A stretch of DNA of 40,747 bases. It comes from UBA7446 sp964014735. GTDB taxonomy: Bacteria > Bacteroidota > Bacteroidia > Flavobacteriales > Flavobacteriaceae. Shown here piece after piece: positions 1 through 9,617 of the stretch (within the stretch, counting starts at the first letter, position 1; the number at the start of each line of letters is the position of its first letter). Location: NCBI GenBank assembly GCA_964014735.1, contig CAXHBH010000012.1, forward strand, positions 1 to 40,747, in the 5' to 3' direction. The notes under the pieces were generated by a model that made no database searches, had not been told where the DNA came from, and saw only the letters and a program-made list of their open reading frames with translations. The translations under genes were made by a program, and so were the position numbers.

Positions 1-84
1 CATACAGCAAATGAATTTATTTACGTCAACGAAATTGAAGAAGCAATACCGTTGTATATTTCCATATTAAAACAAGCATTATGA
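1..84 (+). CDS. argE: Acetylornithine deacetylase-like M20 peptidase, C-terminal end (partial)
   Basis: The window opens inside a reading frame whose last 27 residues begin HTANEFIYVNEIEEAI and end at TGA 82-84. A His followed by A(N/D)EF and an acidic stretch is the usual C-terminus of M20 amidohydrolases, where the His binds metal. In Bacteroidota, argE commonly lies directly upstream of argH, and here the stop overlaps the argH start codon (ATGA), so the two are almost certainly co-transcribed. The product would remove the acetyl group from acetylornithine or its N-succinyl analogue in arginine synthesis. Only the tail is visible, so the assignment rests on that motif and on context. Confidence 0.7.
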   Translation, partial: HTANEFIYVNEIEEAIPLYISILKQAL

Positions 85-1364
85 AGCTTTGGCAGAAAAA
101 AAAGATAAGTGTTACTGAACAAGTTGACCGATTTACTGTAGGTGCCGACAGGCTTTGGGACATACGCCTAGCGCTTTATGATGTATTGGCTTCTAAGGCG
201 CACGCTAAGATGTTGGCAAGCGTTGGGCTGGTTACAGATGAAGAATCCAAACAGCTTTGTGATGAATTGGATAATATCATGAACATGGTAACACAAGAAA
301 ACTTTGTCATTGAAGACGATTTTGAAGACATACACTCCAAGATTGAGTTTTTGCTTACCGAAAGTTTGGGCGATGTGGGTAAAAAAATACACACCGCACG
401 TTCTAGAAACGACCAAGTATTGACGGCCATGCAGTTGTTGCTCAAAGATGAGTTAAGCGAGATTAAAGCACTCACAAAAGATTTATTTGATACGTGGATG
501 GGACTTGCATATACTCATAAAGACGTATTGCTACCGGGCTATACCCACCTGCAAGTGGCCATGCCATCATCCTTTGGTTTGTGGTTTTCTGCCTATGCCG
601 AATCTTTGGTGGACGATATCGTGTTGCTAAATGCCGCATATAGCATATGTGACCAAAACCCCTTGGGTAGTGCTGCAGGCTATGGCAGCTCCTTCCCTAT
701 TGACCGTGAAATTACGACCAAAGCGCTCGGTTTTAGTGCGCTTAAGGTAAATGCCGTTGCTGCACAAATGGGCAGGGGAAAAACAGAACGTATTACCGCA
801 AATGCCATGGGCGCACTAGCAGCCACCTTGGGTAGGTTTTCCATGGATGTATGTGTGTATATGAGTCAAAATTTTGATTTCATTTCATTCCCAGACCACC
901 TGACCACAGGGTCTAGTATTATGCCACACAAAAAGAACCCGGATATTTTTGAACTTATAAGGGGAAAATCTGCCCTTATTCAAGGGCTTGGTAATGACTT
1001 TGCCTTGTTGGGACAAAACCTTCCCAGTGGATATCACAGAGAAATGCAGTTATTTAAAGGAAAAATGTTAGAGGGCATCGATGAACTTAAAGACTGCCTG
1101 AAAATGCTAAATAGCAGCATAAAAGAGGTACAGGTGCGTACAGAAATCATGGCGGATGCCAAATATAACTATGCCTTTACAGTTGATGCGCTAAATGAGT
1201 TGGTACAGCAAGGCGTTCCCTTTAGAGATGCCTATAAGCAAGTTGGGCAACAAGTGGAAGATGGCAGCTTTAAAGCACCTAAAAAAGTAGCTCATACCCA
1301 TATTGGTAGCTTGGGTAACTTGGCTTTGGACAAGATTCAAAAGAAGTTTGATAAGCAGTACTAG
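81..1364 (+). CDS. argH: Argininosuccinate lyase
   Basis: This 427-residue cytosolic enzyme cleaves argininosuccinate to arginine and fumarate, the last step of arginine synthesis. The fumarase/aspartase-superfamily signature GSSIMPHKKNPD lies at residues 277-288 and contains the mobile catalytic Ser loop. HTARSRNDQV (about 104-113) and GYTHLQ (about 153-158, with the catalytic His) are also present. The length is slightly short of the roughly 460 residues of the E. coli enzyme, as is usual in Bacteroidota. The ATG overlaps the TGA of the upstream argE fragment by four bases, which fixes the start and indicates translational coupling. Confidence 0.97.
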   Translation: MKLWQKKKISVTEQVDRFTVGADRLWDIRLALYDVLASKAHAKMLASVGLVTDEESKQLCDELDNIMNMVTQENFVIEDDFEDIHSKIEFLLTESLGDVGKKIHTARSRNDQVLTAMQLLLKDELSEIKALTKDLFDTWMGLAYTHKDVLLPGYTHLQVAMPSSFGLWFSAYAESLVDDIVLLNAAYSICDQNPLGSAAGYGSSFPIDREITTKALGFSALKVNAVAAQMGRGKTERITANAMGALAATLGRFSMDVCVYMSQNFDFISFPDHLTTGSSIMPHKKNPDIFELIRGKSALIQGLGNDFALLGQNLPSGYHREMQLFKGKMLEGIDELKDCLKMLNSSIKEVQVRTEIMADAKYNYAFTVDALNELVQQGVPFRDAYKQVGQQVEDGSFKAPKKVAHTHIGSLGNLALDKIQKKFDKQY

Positions 1365-1468
1365 AGTTTAAACCCAAAATGAACTATAACAGACGTGATT
1401 GTTGTAGGCTCGTGAGGTAGAACAGGTTTGGGTTAAGTTCAATGCTAATTTAACAAAAAATTGGTGCA

Positions 1469-1492
1469 CAAAAAAAGGCGTTATAAACACCT
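1469..1492 (-). terminator. Intrinsic terminator of lpdA
   Basis: On the minus strand, AGGTGTT-TAT-AACGCCT forms a 7-bp stem with one G-U wobble, followed directly by a run of seven T. It begins about 25 nt after the lpdA stop. On the plus strand the same wobble becomes a C-A mismatch, so it is best suited to minus-strand transcripts. Confidence 0.6.
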
Positions 1493-1517
1493 CTTTTAAA
1501 TATTTAAATACGTAAAT

Positions 1518-2918
1518 CTATATGTGCAAGGCTCGGTCTTCGGTTGCAGCAAGTGCAGCTTCTTTTATAGCCTCGGCATAGGTAGGGTGCGCATGGCTCA
1601 TACGGGCCAAGTCCTCCGCAGAAGCACGGAATTCCATGGCCGTAACCGCTTCGGTAATCAAATCGGCGGCGCGTGCGCCTATCATATGTACGCCCAAAAT
1701 TTCATCTGTTTCTGCATCTGCCAAGATTTTAATAAATCCGTCTGTATCCATACTGGCTCTTGAACGTCCCAAGGCACGCATGGGAAACTGCCCCTTTTTA
1801 ACAGCAATACCAGCAGACTTAAGCTCCTCCTCTGTCTTACCAACAGATGCCACTTCTGGCCAAGTGTAAATAACGTTAGGAATAAGGTTATAATCAATAT
1901 GCGGTTTTTGTCCTGCAATAAACTCAGCAACCAATACCCCCTCTTCTTCAGCCTTGTGTGCCAACATGGCACCACGTATCACATCACCAATGGCATATAT
2001 GTTACCAGCTGCCGTTTGGAGTTGGTCATTTACTTCAACTTGTCCCCTGTCGTTAACCACAATGCCTGCGGCTTCGGCATTCAATCCGTTGGTGTATGCC
2101 CTACGTCCTACAGACACCAAACAATAATCGCCTTCAAAAGTTTGGGTAACGCCTTTTTTGTCATTTGCTGTTACGGTTACTTTATTGCCTTTGCGGTCTA
2201 CGGCTGTAACTTGATGTGACAAGTGGAATTTAACCCCTTGCTTCTTCATTACTTTCATCAATTCTTTAGAAAGTGCAGCATCCAGCAACGGACTAATTCG
2301 GTCTACATATTCAATAACACTAACTTCAGCACCCAATCGACGGTATACCTGTCCAAGCTCCAAGCCAATCACGCCCCCTCCAATAACAACCAAGTGCTTG
2401 GGGATTTCAGAAAGCTCCAACGCCTCTGTTGAAGTTATGATACGTTCCTTATCTAAATCAATAAACGGTAGGCTACCCGGAGTAGAACCCGTAGCAATAA
2501 TGGTATTTTTTGCCTCAATTACTTGGGCATCTTTACCTGTAATTTTGATGTGTGTCACATCTTCAAAAGCGCCCAGCCCTTTTAAAACGGTAATTTTATT
2601 TTTGTCCATCAAATAATCTATTCCCTTAACGGTATTGGATACCACCTCACGCTTGCGGGCAATCATTTGAGGGAAATTGACCTCAATATCCCCTTTGACA
2701 TCTATGCCGTGCTCAGCAAAGTCTTTTGTGGCGGTTTCGTAGTGATGTGAAGAATCCAACAAGGATTTAGAAGGAATACAACCCACATTGAGGCAAGTAC
2801 CTCCAAGGGTGGCTTCTTTTTCTATAAGGGCGGTTTTCATTCCCAGTTGTGCGCAACGAATGGCAGCAACATAACCACCGGGACCCGATCCAATTACAGC
2901 AACATCAAATTGATTCAT
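1518..2918 (-). CDS. lpdA: Dihydrolipoyl dehydrogenase (E3)
   Basis: This 466-residue FAD enzyme re-oxidises dihydrolipoamide of the 2-oxoacid dehydrogenase and glycine cleavage complexes, passing electrons to NAD+. The N-terminal FAD motif GSGPGG is at residues 10-15. The redox disulfide is in GGTCLNVGCIPSK (C42, C47). The NAD-binding motif GGGVIGLELG is near 180. The dimer-interface catalytic pair H444/E449 lies in HAHPTYAE and matches the E. coli spacing exactly. The gene is monocistronic and convergent with argH, with its own promoter and terminator. The C-terminal HI ending is also typical. Confidence 0.97.
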   Translation of the reverse strand: MNQFDVAVIGSGPGGYVAAIRCAQLGMKTALIEKEATLGGTCLNVGCIPSKSLLDSSHHYETATKDFAEHGIDVKGDIEVNFPQMIARKREVVSNTVKGIDYLMDKNKITVLKGLGAFEDVTHIKITGKDAQVIEAKNTIIATGSTPGSLPFIDLDKERIITSTEALELSEIPKHLVVIGGGVIGLELGQVYRRLGAEVSVIEYVDRISPLLDAALSKELMKVMKKQGVKFHLSHQVTAVDRKGNKVTVTANDKKGVTQTFEGDYCLVSVGRRAYTNGLNAEAAGIVVNDRGQVEVNDQLQTAAGNIYAIGDVIRGAMLAHKAEEEGVLVAEFIAGQKPHIDYNLIPNVIYTWPEVASVGKTEEELKSAGIAVKKGQFPMRALGRSRASMDTDGFIKILADAETDEILGVHMIGARAADLITEAVTAMEFRASAEDLARMSHAHPTYAEAIKEAALAATEDRALHI

Positions 2919-2935
2919 CTAACTTAATTTTAATA

Positions 2936-2968
2936 CAAATGTACGGGTATGTAAGTATAATTAGCAAA
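2936..2968 (-). promoter_or_regulatory. Bacteroidota-type promoter for lpdA
   Basis: On the minus strand, TTTG (2965-2968) is followed after 21 nt by TACATTTG (2936-2943), matching TTTG-N(17-23)-TAnnTTTG, the sigma-A consensus described for Bacteroidota. The -7 element ends 17 nt before the lpdA ATG. Confidence 0.6.
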
Positions 2969-3011
2969 GTAAAACACCTATTCACAACAAAATCGTATTA
3001 TTACATCATAA

Positions 3012-4445
3012 ATGAAACAAAAGCCCACCCTATCCCTTCGACTAGCTATACTACCCATAGTGGCATTGGTCCTGTTACTTTCCCTTAATGTAAGTGTTTA
3101 TGGGGATGATGCCTTGGGCGGATCCAATCAATTTATAATACTACTTGGTGGTGCTATTGCGGCTATCATAGGCTTTAGACAAAAAATTGAGTACAAAGAA
3201 ATGCTTCAACAAGTAGCGGAAAACCTCAAATCTGTTACGGGTGCGATACTTATACTTTTATTTGTTGGAGCCTTAGCAGGCACTTGGCTGGTTAGTGGGA
3301 TTATCCCCGCCATGATTTATTATGGCTTGCAAATCTTACACCCTACCTTTTTCTTAGCAGCTTGTATTATTATTTGTGCACTAATTTCCTTAGCTACAGG
3401 TAGCAGTTGGACCACTTCAGCTACTGTAGGGATTGCGCTTATTGGCATAGGAAAAGCCATGGGGCTTCCCATTGGTATGATTGCTGGTGCAGTTATTTCA
3501 GGAGCTTATTTTGGAGATAAAATGTCGCCACTTAGCGATACTACTAATTTGGCGCCTGCCATGGCAGGCGGTGAATTGTTTTCACACATACGCTATATGA
3601 CTATTACCACAGTTCCCACCATAATGGTTACGCTTGTGGTATTTCTGATTATTGGTCTCACACAAGACACCACAGCCGTTGCACAAACTGAGCCCATGTT
3701 ATTGGCTATTGAAGAACGCTTTAACATTAATCCACTACTGTTTGCCGTTCCCATATTAGTTGTAGTTCTGATTGCACGAAAGACGCCACCATTGGTAGCA
3801 CTGCTTATTGGTACATTATTAGGCGCCATTTTTGCGTTTCTATTTCAACAGCCTTTGTTAGCTGAACTTGCCAGTGTTACACAACTTAACCTGACTACTG
3901 GCTATATGGTTATCATGGATACAATTACGGTTTCAACAGCCATAGAAACGACTAATCCGGTGTTAAATGATCTGTTTCAATCTGGTGGTATGGCAGGTAT
4001 GTTAGGCACCATTTGGTTGATTATCTGTGCCATGGTTTTTGGTGGGGTTATGGATGCTATTGGTGCATTAAGGGCAATTAGTATGGCACTATTGAGTTGG
4101 GCGGAATCCATTTTTCAATTGTTTGCTAGTACGGTTGTTTCGTGTTTGGCCATCAATGTAACGGCTTCTGATCAATATCTATCCTTAGTGGTGCCTGGAA
4201 AAATGTTTCAGCAGGCCTACAAAGACCGAAACTTAGCGCCCGAAAATTTAAGTCGTACACTGGAGGATTCAGGTACAGTTACTTCTGTACTGGTACCCTG
4301 GAATACCTGTGGTGCATACCAGTCGGGGGTACTAGGTGTTTCGGTTGCAGAGTATTTTATTTATGCGATTTTTAATTGGTTAAGTCCGTTCACAACCCTG
4401 CTTTTTGCGGCAATAGGATATAAGATGAAGCAGCTAAAATTATAG
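3012..4445 (+). CDS. nhaC: NhaC-family Na+/H+ antiporter
   Basis: This 477-residue inner-membrane protein has about 11-12 hydrophobic segments. The most diagnostic stretch is at about 133-180: a glycine/serine-rich segment with SSWTTSATVGIALIGIG, then GAYFGDKMSPLSDTTNLAP, the conserved core of the NhaC/ArcD-like ion transporter superfamily. Late in the protein come NVTASDQYLSLVVPG and LEDSGTVTSVLVPWNTCGAY, also family-conserved. NhaC proteins exchange internal Na+ for external H+; some relatives instead exchange malate or amino acids, so substrate specificity is inferred. The ATG at 3012 precedes the first hydrophobic segment. The gene is divergent from lpdA. Confidence 0.9.
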   Translation: MKQKPTLSLRLAILPIVALVLLLSLNVSVYGDDALGGSNQFIILLGGAIAAIIGFRQKIEYKEMLQQVAENLKSVTGAILILLFVGALAGTWLVSGIIPAMIYYGLQILHPTFFLAACIIICALISLATGSSWTTSATVGIALIGIGKAMGLPIGMIAGAVISGAYFGDKMSPLSDTTNLAPAMAGGELFSHIRYMTITTVPTIMVTLVVFLIIGLTQDTTAVAQTEPMLLAIEERFNINPLLFAVPILVVVLIARKTPPLVALLIGTLLGAIFAFLFQQPLLAELASVTQLNLTTGYMVIMDTITVSTAIETTNPVLNDLFQSGGMAGMLGTIWLIICAMVFGGVMDAIGALRAISMALLSWAESIFQLFASTVVSCLAINVTASDQYLSLVVPGKMFQQAYKDRNLAPENLSRTLEDSGTVTSVLVPWNTCGAYQSGVLGVSVAEYFIYAIFNWLSPFTTLLFAAIGYKMKQLKL

Positions 4446-4474
4446 CATAAGAATTTGTTATAATTTGATAGATA

Positions 4475-6604
4475 ATTAAAATTAAAGATTTTAAATGCCT
4501 CTTCCATGGCGCAACTACTCAGCCAAACCTTGGAACTCAAAACAAAGATTGGTGGCCAAATCACCTAAATTTAGACATCCTTAGACAACATGATACCAAG
4601 AGTAACCCAATACAGCATATTGACTATCGTGATAAAGTTAAAAGTCTTGACATAGATGCAGTCAAAAAAGATATTGTAGATGTAATGCATGATAACAAGG
4701 ACTGGTGGCCAGCAGATTATGGTCACTATGGACCTTTTTTTATACGCCTAACATGGCACGCTGCAGGGACATACAGAACTGGAGATGGTCGTGGTGGTGC
4801 TGCCACAGGCGCGCAGCGTTTTGCCCCGCTAAACTCATGGCCAGACAATGGTAATCTAGATAAAGCTAGACGATTACTTTGGCCTGTTAAAGAAAAATAT
4901 GGGAACAATTTAAGTTGGGCAGACTTGCTTGTCCTTGCAGGAAATGTGGCCATTGAAGACATGGGTTGACCTAATCACGGTACCGCATTAGGTAGAGAGG
5001 ATATATGGCATACAGAAAAGGATATTTACTGGGGCTCTGAAGACGAGTGGCTTGGGGACAACAGATATGGAAAAACACGACAAGATTTGGAGAACCCTTT
5101 GGCTGCAGTTCAAATGGGTTTAATATATGTTAACCCACAAGGTCCTAATGCTAATCCTGACCCTTCACTTTCTGCTCAAGACATTCGCGAAACCTTTGGT
5201 CGGATGGCTATGAATGATGAAGAAACAGCTGCTTTAACTGCAGGTGGGCATACATTTGGGAAAGCCCATGGTGCCGCAAGTGAAGATCATAAAGGAGAAA
5301 ATCCAGAGTCAGCCGAAATTCATGAACAAGGATTTGGGTGGACTAGTGATTACAAATCTGGCAAAGGAGTTGATGCAATTACAAGTGGTATTGAGGGTCC
5401 ATGGACCCCAAATCCAATAAAATGGGATATGGACTATCTCAGACTTCTTTTTAAATATGATTGGGAGCTAAAAAAGAGTCCTGCAGGAGCATGGCAATGG
5501 CACCCAAAAGATTGTGAAGATGCTGATATGGTACCACAAGTGGATGGGAGTGACCAAAAAGTGTTACCCATGATGACAACTGCCGATATGGCTCTAAAAG
5601 TTGACCCTGCTTACCGAAAAGTTTGTGAAAACTTTATTGAAAATCCAGAAGAGTTTGGTGAAACCTTTGCACGTGCATGGTTTAAACTACTCCACCGTGA
5701 TATGGGACCAAAGAGCAATTACATTGAGGGTGACTTTAAAGATGTAGATTACATTTGGCAAGACCCTGTTCAGGCAGCGAAAAAACTCTCTTCAAGTGAT
5801 GAAGATAATGTAAGAAAAGCAATTAAAGAAAGTGAATTGTCTCACCAACAAATGGTGGAGACTGCTTGGGCTTCTGCCTCAACATTCCGTGGATCTGATA
5901 ATCGAGGTGGTGCCAATGGTGCAAGAATCAGATTGGAACCACAAAGAAGCTGGTCCATAAACAAGCCACTAGAGCTGTCAAAAGTATTGACTACATACGA
6001 AGCAATTGCTTCAAGTACAGGTGCTAGTGTTGCTGACGTAATTGTTATAGGTGGAGCGGATGGTATAGAGCTAGCCAGTGGAGTTGCTGTTGCAGTTTCT
6101 ACCGGAAGAGGAGATGCAACACAAGCAGACACTGATGTTGATTCTTTTAACCTACTTAAACCAAGAGCATGCGGGTTTAGAAACTATGGCGAAAAAGAAT
6201 TTGCGGTTGCACCTGAGGAAATAATGCTTGATAAGGCACAGCTACTTGGGCTTACACCCAAAGAGATGACTGTTTTAGCTGGAGGTATGAGAGCTATGGG
6301 TATTTCATCTTCTGGAGATGGTGTGTGGACTGAAGGCGCATTGGATAATAGATGGTTCAAGACTTTGTTGTCTATGGATGTGAAGTGGGAAACAACTTCC
6401 TACAACACATATACTGGTAAAAATAGAACTACGGGTGAAAATGTGCGAACAGCTTCAAGAACAGATTTGGTTTTTGGTTCGAACTCTGAACTAAGGGCTA
6501 TTGTTGAAGCATATGCGCAAAATGACAATAACGATAAATTCGTTAAAGATTTTATCGCGGCTTGGAATAAAGTAATGGATGCAGACCGTTTTGATTTGAA
6601 ATAA
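4475..6604 (+). pseudogene. katG: Catalase-peroxidase, interrupted by an in-frame TGA and lacking an ATG start
   Basis: One reading frame from about 4475 to 6604 (710 codons) encodes an almost complete KatG, which would degrade H2O2 as a heme catalase/peroxidase. Counting from ATT 4475, the distal triad is R91/W94/H95 (FIRLTWH). Y218 and M244 match the Met-Tyr-Trp adduct, and the proximal heme His is H259 (GGHTFGKAHG). The C-terminal half-domain is intact. Two defects are visible. Codon 165 is TGA (4967-4969), where the family usually has Leu or Phe after MG. The conserved N-terminal segment (DWWPNHLNLDIL) has no in-frame ATG: upstream there is TAG 4469-4471, then ATA ATT AAA. The first in-frame ATG is 4685, after 70 conserved residues. 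A second ORF starting at 5087 would lack the distal heme side. I infer a recent pseudogene; an assembly error or TGA readthrough are alternatives. Confidence 0.82.
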
Positions 6605-6650
6605 TAATTAATGATTAAAACAAAATACTTAATGTAAGTTTTAATTTTAA

Positions 6651-6680
6651 AAAAACCCGATGAAATCATCGGGTTTTTTT
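6651..6680 (+). terminator. Strong intrinsic terminator after katG
   Basis: CCCGATGA-AA-TCATCGGG is a perfect 8-bp inverted repeat flanked by an A-run on the left and a T-run on the right. Read on the plus strand it ends katG transcripts about 45 nt after the stop. The symmetry means it could also act on the minus strand. Confidence 0.85.
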
Positions 6681-6684
6681 GTTG

Positions 6685-6692
6685 TATTTTTG
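6685..6692 (+). promoter_or_regulatory. Candidate -7 element for the ftsK operon
   Basis: TATTTTTG matches TAnnTTTG and follows the katG terminator directly, 11 nt before the ftsK ATG. No convincing TTTG -33 box is seen at the usual distance, and the implied leader would be very short, so this is tentative. Confidence 0.35.
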
Positions 6693-6703
6693 ATAAGATT
6701 ATT

Positions 6704-8986
6704 ATGGTGAGTAAAGCTAAGTTTCGCATCAAAGCATTAAGTAGACAACAGCAAATCGTTTGGGGTACCTTTTGTATTCTCTTCTCGGTTTTGCTATTGA
6801 TTGCTTTTATTTCTTTTTTCGGCTCTTGGAAAGCAGATCAAAGTGCATTAGATGCCTTGGCTAATAGAAATGTTGTTGTGGAAAATAGCATTCGAAAGCT
6901 CGGAGCTAGTCTAAGCCATTTATTTATATATCAAGGTTTGGGTGTTGGTGCTTTTAGCCTAGTATTCATGTTGCTTATAACAGGAATAAGTTACTTCCTC
7001 AATACTGCGATCAGCAGTCTAACCTCAAGATGGATGTGGACGCTTATATTATCGTTATGGCTCGCTGTTAGCATGGCACTTTTGTTTCCTCAAAACCCAC
7101 TTTTGAGTGGTATAATTGGATATGAAAGCAATCTTTTAATGATTCAATATATTGGTCCATTTGGTGTTACTAGCCTTTTACTGCTAATATTTGTTGCCTT
7201 TTTGGTCTATCAGTTTAAATTAAAACCAGAACAAGTTCGTTTGTTTAAGCTTAAAGCAACTAACGCTGAGGACACACAATCTTCTGAAGAAACAGAAGGG
7301 CCTGCACAAGTTGTATTTGATATAAACCAGAAAAAAGAGGAGGCAGCAACGATAACTGCTAAACCAACCCCTAATTCGAAAACGGATAAAAAGGATGATG
7401 GCATAAAACTTTCGTTAGAAGCTACCGAAGAGGATGAGGTGGTAAAGAAAGCAAAGAAATTGGTTGCGGACTTTGGTGAAGTAGACCCAACACTTGAGCT
7501 CAAAAACTTCCGGTCTCCAACAGAGTCGTTGCTAAAAAGCTATCCGCATGAAGGCATAACAATTAACGAACAGGAACTCGAGGAAAACAAAGAGCGAATT
7601 GTTGACACCTTAAAAAACTATCAAATTGGCATAGCAGATATCAAAGCTACCATTGGGCCAACGGTAACACTCTACGAAATTGTACCGGCAGCGGGTGTAC
7701 GGGTTTCAAAAATTAAAAATCTTGAGGATGATATTGCTCTTTCACTATCAGCACTGGGTATTAGGATTATTGCACCAATTCCAGGAAAAGGAACCGTTGG
7801 TATTGAGGTGCCAAATAAAAATGCAACCATTGTATCCATGCGATCTGTGATTTTGGCAAAAAAGTTTCAGGAAGCCGAAATGGAGCTGCCACTAGCCCTT
7901 GGGAAAACCATCAGCAATGAAACATTCGTGGTCGATTTAGCCAAGATGCCCCATTTGCTTATGGCAGGAGCTACTGGACAAGGTAAGTCTGTTGGCTTAA
8001 ATGCCATACTTACCTCATTGTTGTATAAAAAGCATCCAGCAGAAATAAAGTTTGTATTAGTTGATCCAAAAAAAGTAGAGCTTACTATTTTTAATAAAAT
8101 CGAAAGGCATTATTTAGCAAAGCTTCCCGATGTAGATGAGGCTATCATTACAGATAATAAGCAGGTAATTAATACATTGAATTCACTGTGTGTCGAAATG
8201 GACAAACGATATGATATGCTTAAGTCTGCCATGTGTCGTAACATAAAAGAATACAATGCTAAGTTCAAAGAACGGAGGTTAAACCCCCACGACGGTCATG
8301 CATATCTACCCTATATCGTTTTGGTTATTGACGAATTTGCAGATTTAATTATGACCGCAGGTAAGGAAGTGGAAACGCCAATAGCAAGACTTGCTCAGCT
8401 AGCAAGAGCGATTGGAATACATTTAATAATTGCAACACAACGTCCATCTGTAAATGTGATTACGGGCCTAATTAAAGCAAATTTTCCTGCACGAATTGCC
8501 TTCAGGGTAACATCTAAAGTTGACTCACGTACTATTTTAGATAGCGGTGGCGCTGATCAGCTAATAGGCCGTGGAGATATGTTGTTTACACAAGGAAATA
8601 ATTTAATTAGACTTCAGTGTGCATTTGTAGATACGCCAGAAGTAGAAAAAATAACAGATTTTATAGGTTCTCAACGCGCCTACCCAGATGCGCATTTATT
8701 ACCAGAGTTTACTAGTGATGAGAGCAACATAAGCAGTGAAAACAATATTGAAGACAGAGATCCTATTTTTAGAGAGGCTGCCGAAGTAGTTGTCAATGCA
8801 CAGCAAGGTTCGGCATCGCTTTTGCAACGCAAGCTTAAATTGGGCTATAACAGAGCAGGTAGGATTATAGATCAACTAGAAGCTGCTGGTATTGTAGGTC
8901 CCTTTGAAGGAAGTAAGGCGCGAGAGGTAATGTATCGAGATGTTATTTCGCTCCACGAATTTTTAGAAAATGAAAAATCCAATTAG
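6704..8986 (+). CDS. ftsK: DNA translocase FtsK/SpoIIIE
   Basis: This 760-residue septum-anchored motor pumps chromosomal DNA through the closing division septum and activates dimer resolution. Four membrane helices occupy about residues 20-170. A charged linker (about 185-250), much shorter than in E. coli, follows. The motor has Walker A GATGQGKS (422-429) and Walker B VLVIDEFADL (539-548), plus ATQRPSVNVITG (about 577-588). The C-terminal winged-helix gamma domain (about 690-755; SLLQRKLKLGYNRAGRIID) reads oriented DNA sites. It is the first gene of a four-gene operon; its last 17 bases overlap the next gene. Length and domain order are normal for Bacteroidota. Confidence 0.97.
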   Translation: MVSKAKFRIKALSRQQQIVWGTFCILFSVLLLIAFISFFGSWKADQSALDALANRNVVVENSIRKLGASLSHLFIYQGLGVGAFSLVFMLLITGISYFLNTAISSLTSRWMWTLILSLWLAVSMALLFPQNPLLSGIIGYESNLLMIQYIGPFGVTSLLLLIFVAFLVYQFKLKPEQVRLFKLKATNAEDTQSSEETEGPAQVVFDINQKKEEAATITAKPTPNSKTDKKDDGIKLSLEATEEDEVVKKAKKLVADFGEVDPTLELKNFRSPTESLLKSYPHEGITINEQELEENKERIVDTLKNYQIGIADIKATIGPTVTLYEIVPAAGVRVSKIKNLEDDIALSLSALGIRIIAPIPGKGTVGIEVPNKNATIVSMRSVILAKKFQEAEMELPLALGKTISNETFVVDLAKMPHLLMAGATGQGKSVGLNAILTSLLYKKHPAEIKFVLVDPKKVELTIFNKIERHYLAKLPDVDEAIITDNKQVINTLNSLCVEMDKRYDMLKSAMCRNIKEYNAKFKERRLNPHDGHAYLPYIVLVIDEFADLIMTAGKEVETPIARLAQLARAIGIHLIIATQRPSVNVITGLIKANFPARIAFRVTSKVDSRTILDSGGADQLIGRGDMLFTQGNNLIRLQCAFVDTPEVEKITDFIGSQRAYPDAHLLPEFTSDESNISSENNIEDRDPIFREAAEVVVNAQQGSASLLQRKLKLGYNRAGRIIDQLEAAGIVGPFEGSKAREVMYRDVISLHEFLENEKSN

Positions 8987-9617
8987 ATTATTTTTAATCC
9001 TACTTGTTGGAAGTATTCCACATGTAGAAGCGCAAGAACAACGTGCAAAAGCATTACTTGATGAAGTATCTGAATCGTTAGCGCAATTTGATAATATTTC
9101 AATTTCTTTTACATATGAATTAGTCAATCGCAAAGAGCTTATACAACAAAAGGAAAAAGGCTCATTAATAATAGAAGGAGATACCTACCTACTCGAGCTT
9201 ATGGGCATTAAACAATTGAGTGATGGCACTAATAAACACACCATAAACCCAGAAAATGAGGAAATACTTATTGAGTCCTTGAGCGAGGATTTTGATGAAG
9301 GCTTAAGCCCATCCAAAATATTTTCTTTCTACAAAAAAGGCTATCGTTTTAAATGGGATATAACTCAACCCTTATATGGAGGTAGAAAGATTCAATACAT
9401 CAAGCTTATTCCAATTGACAGCTATGCGCAGGCAACATATTTACTTCTTGGAATAGACACCAAAACAAAACGTATTTACAAGCTTATTGAGGTTGGTAAT
9501 GATGGAACAGAAACAACATTAACAATAAGTTCTTTTAAAACCAATATTCAATTTCCAAAAAACATATTTGTGTTTTCAGCATCAGATTACCCAAATTATT
9601 ACATTGACAAGTTTTAA
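8970..9617 (+). CDS. lolA: LolA-like outer-membrane lipoprotein carrier protein
   Basis: This 215-residue protein has a signal peptide (MKNPIRLFLILLVGSIPHVEAQ) for export to the periplasm. The rest resembles LolA: an N-terminal amphipathic helix (ALLDEVSESLAQFDNISISFTY), then beta strands of the half-barrel that carries lipoproteins to the outer membrane. LolA-fold proteins diverge strongly, so the call rests on this pattern and on the conserved flavobacterial order ftsK-lolA-lptF/G-ribB. It starts inside the ftsK 3' end and its stop overlaps the next ATG by one base, so it is translationally coupled on both sides. Confidence 0.8.
   Translation: MKNPIRLFLILLVGSIPHVEAQEQRAKALLDEVSESLAQFDNISISFTYELVNRKELIQQKEKGSLIIEGDTYLLELMGIKQLSDGTNKHTINPENEEILIESLSEDFDEGLSPSKIFSFYKKGYRFKWDITQPLYGGRKIQYIKLIPIDSYAQATYLLLGIDTKTKRIYKLIEVGNDGTETTLTISSFKTNIQFPKNIFVFSASDYPNYYIDKF

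Noticed and set aside
1524..2616. Several plus-strand frames opposite lpdA
   Set aside because: They are antisense shadows of a clearly conserved gene and read as low-quality protein.
4967..4969. TGA in katG read as selenocysteine or a reassigned codon
   Set aside because: KatG has no Cys/Sec at this position, no convincing SECIS-like hairpin stands out, and other genes in the window (argE, ftsB region, dapB neighbourhood) use TGA as a normal stop.
4970..4992. Near-palindrome CCTAATCACGGT / ACCGCATTAGG right after the katG stop, considered as an insertion scar or regulatory site
   Set aside because: The bases stay in register with the KatG codons (P, H, G, A, G, R, E, D retained), so substitutions explain it better than an inserted element. 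The symmetry is imperfect.
5087..6604. The 3' part of katG as an independent functional protein
   Set aside because: It would start in mid-domain at a Met that is not a family start and would lack the distal heme residues.
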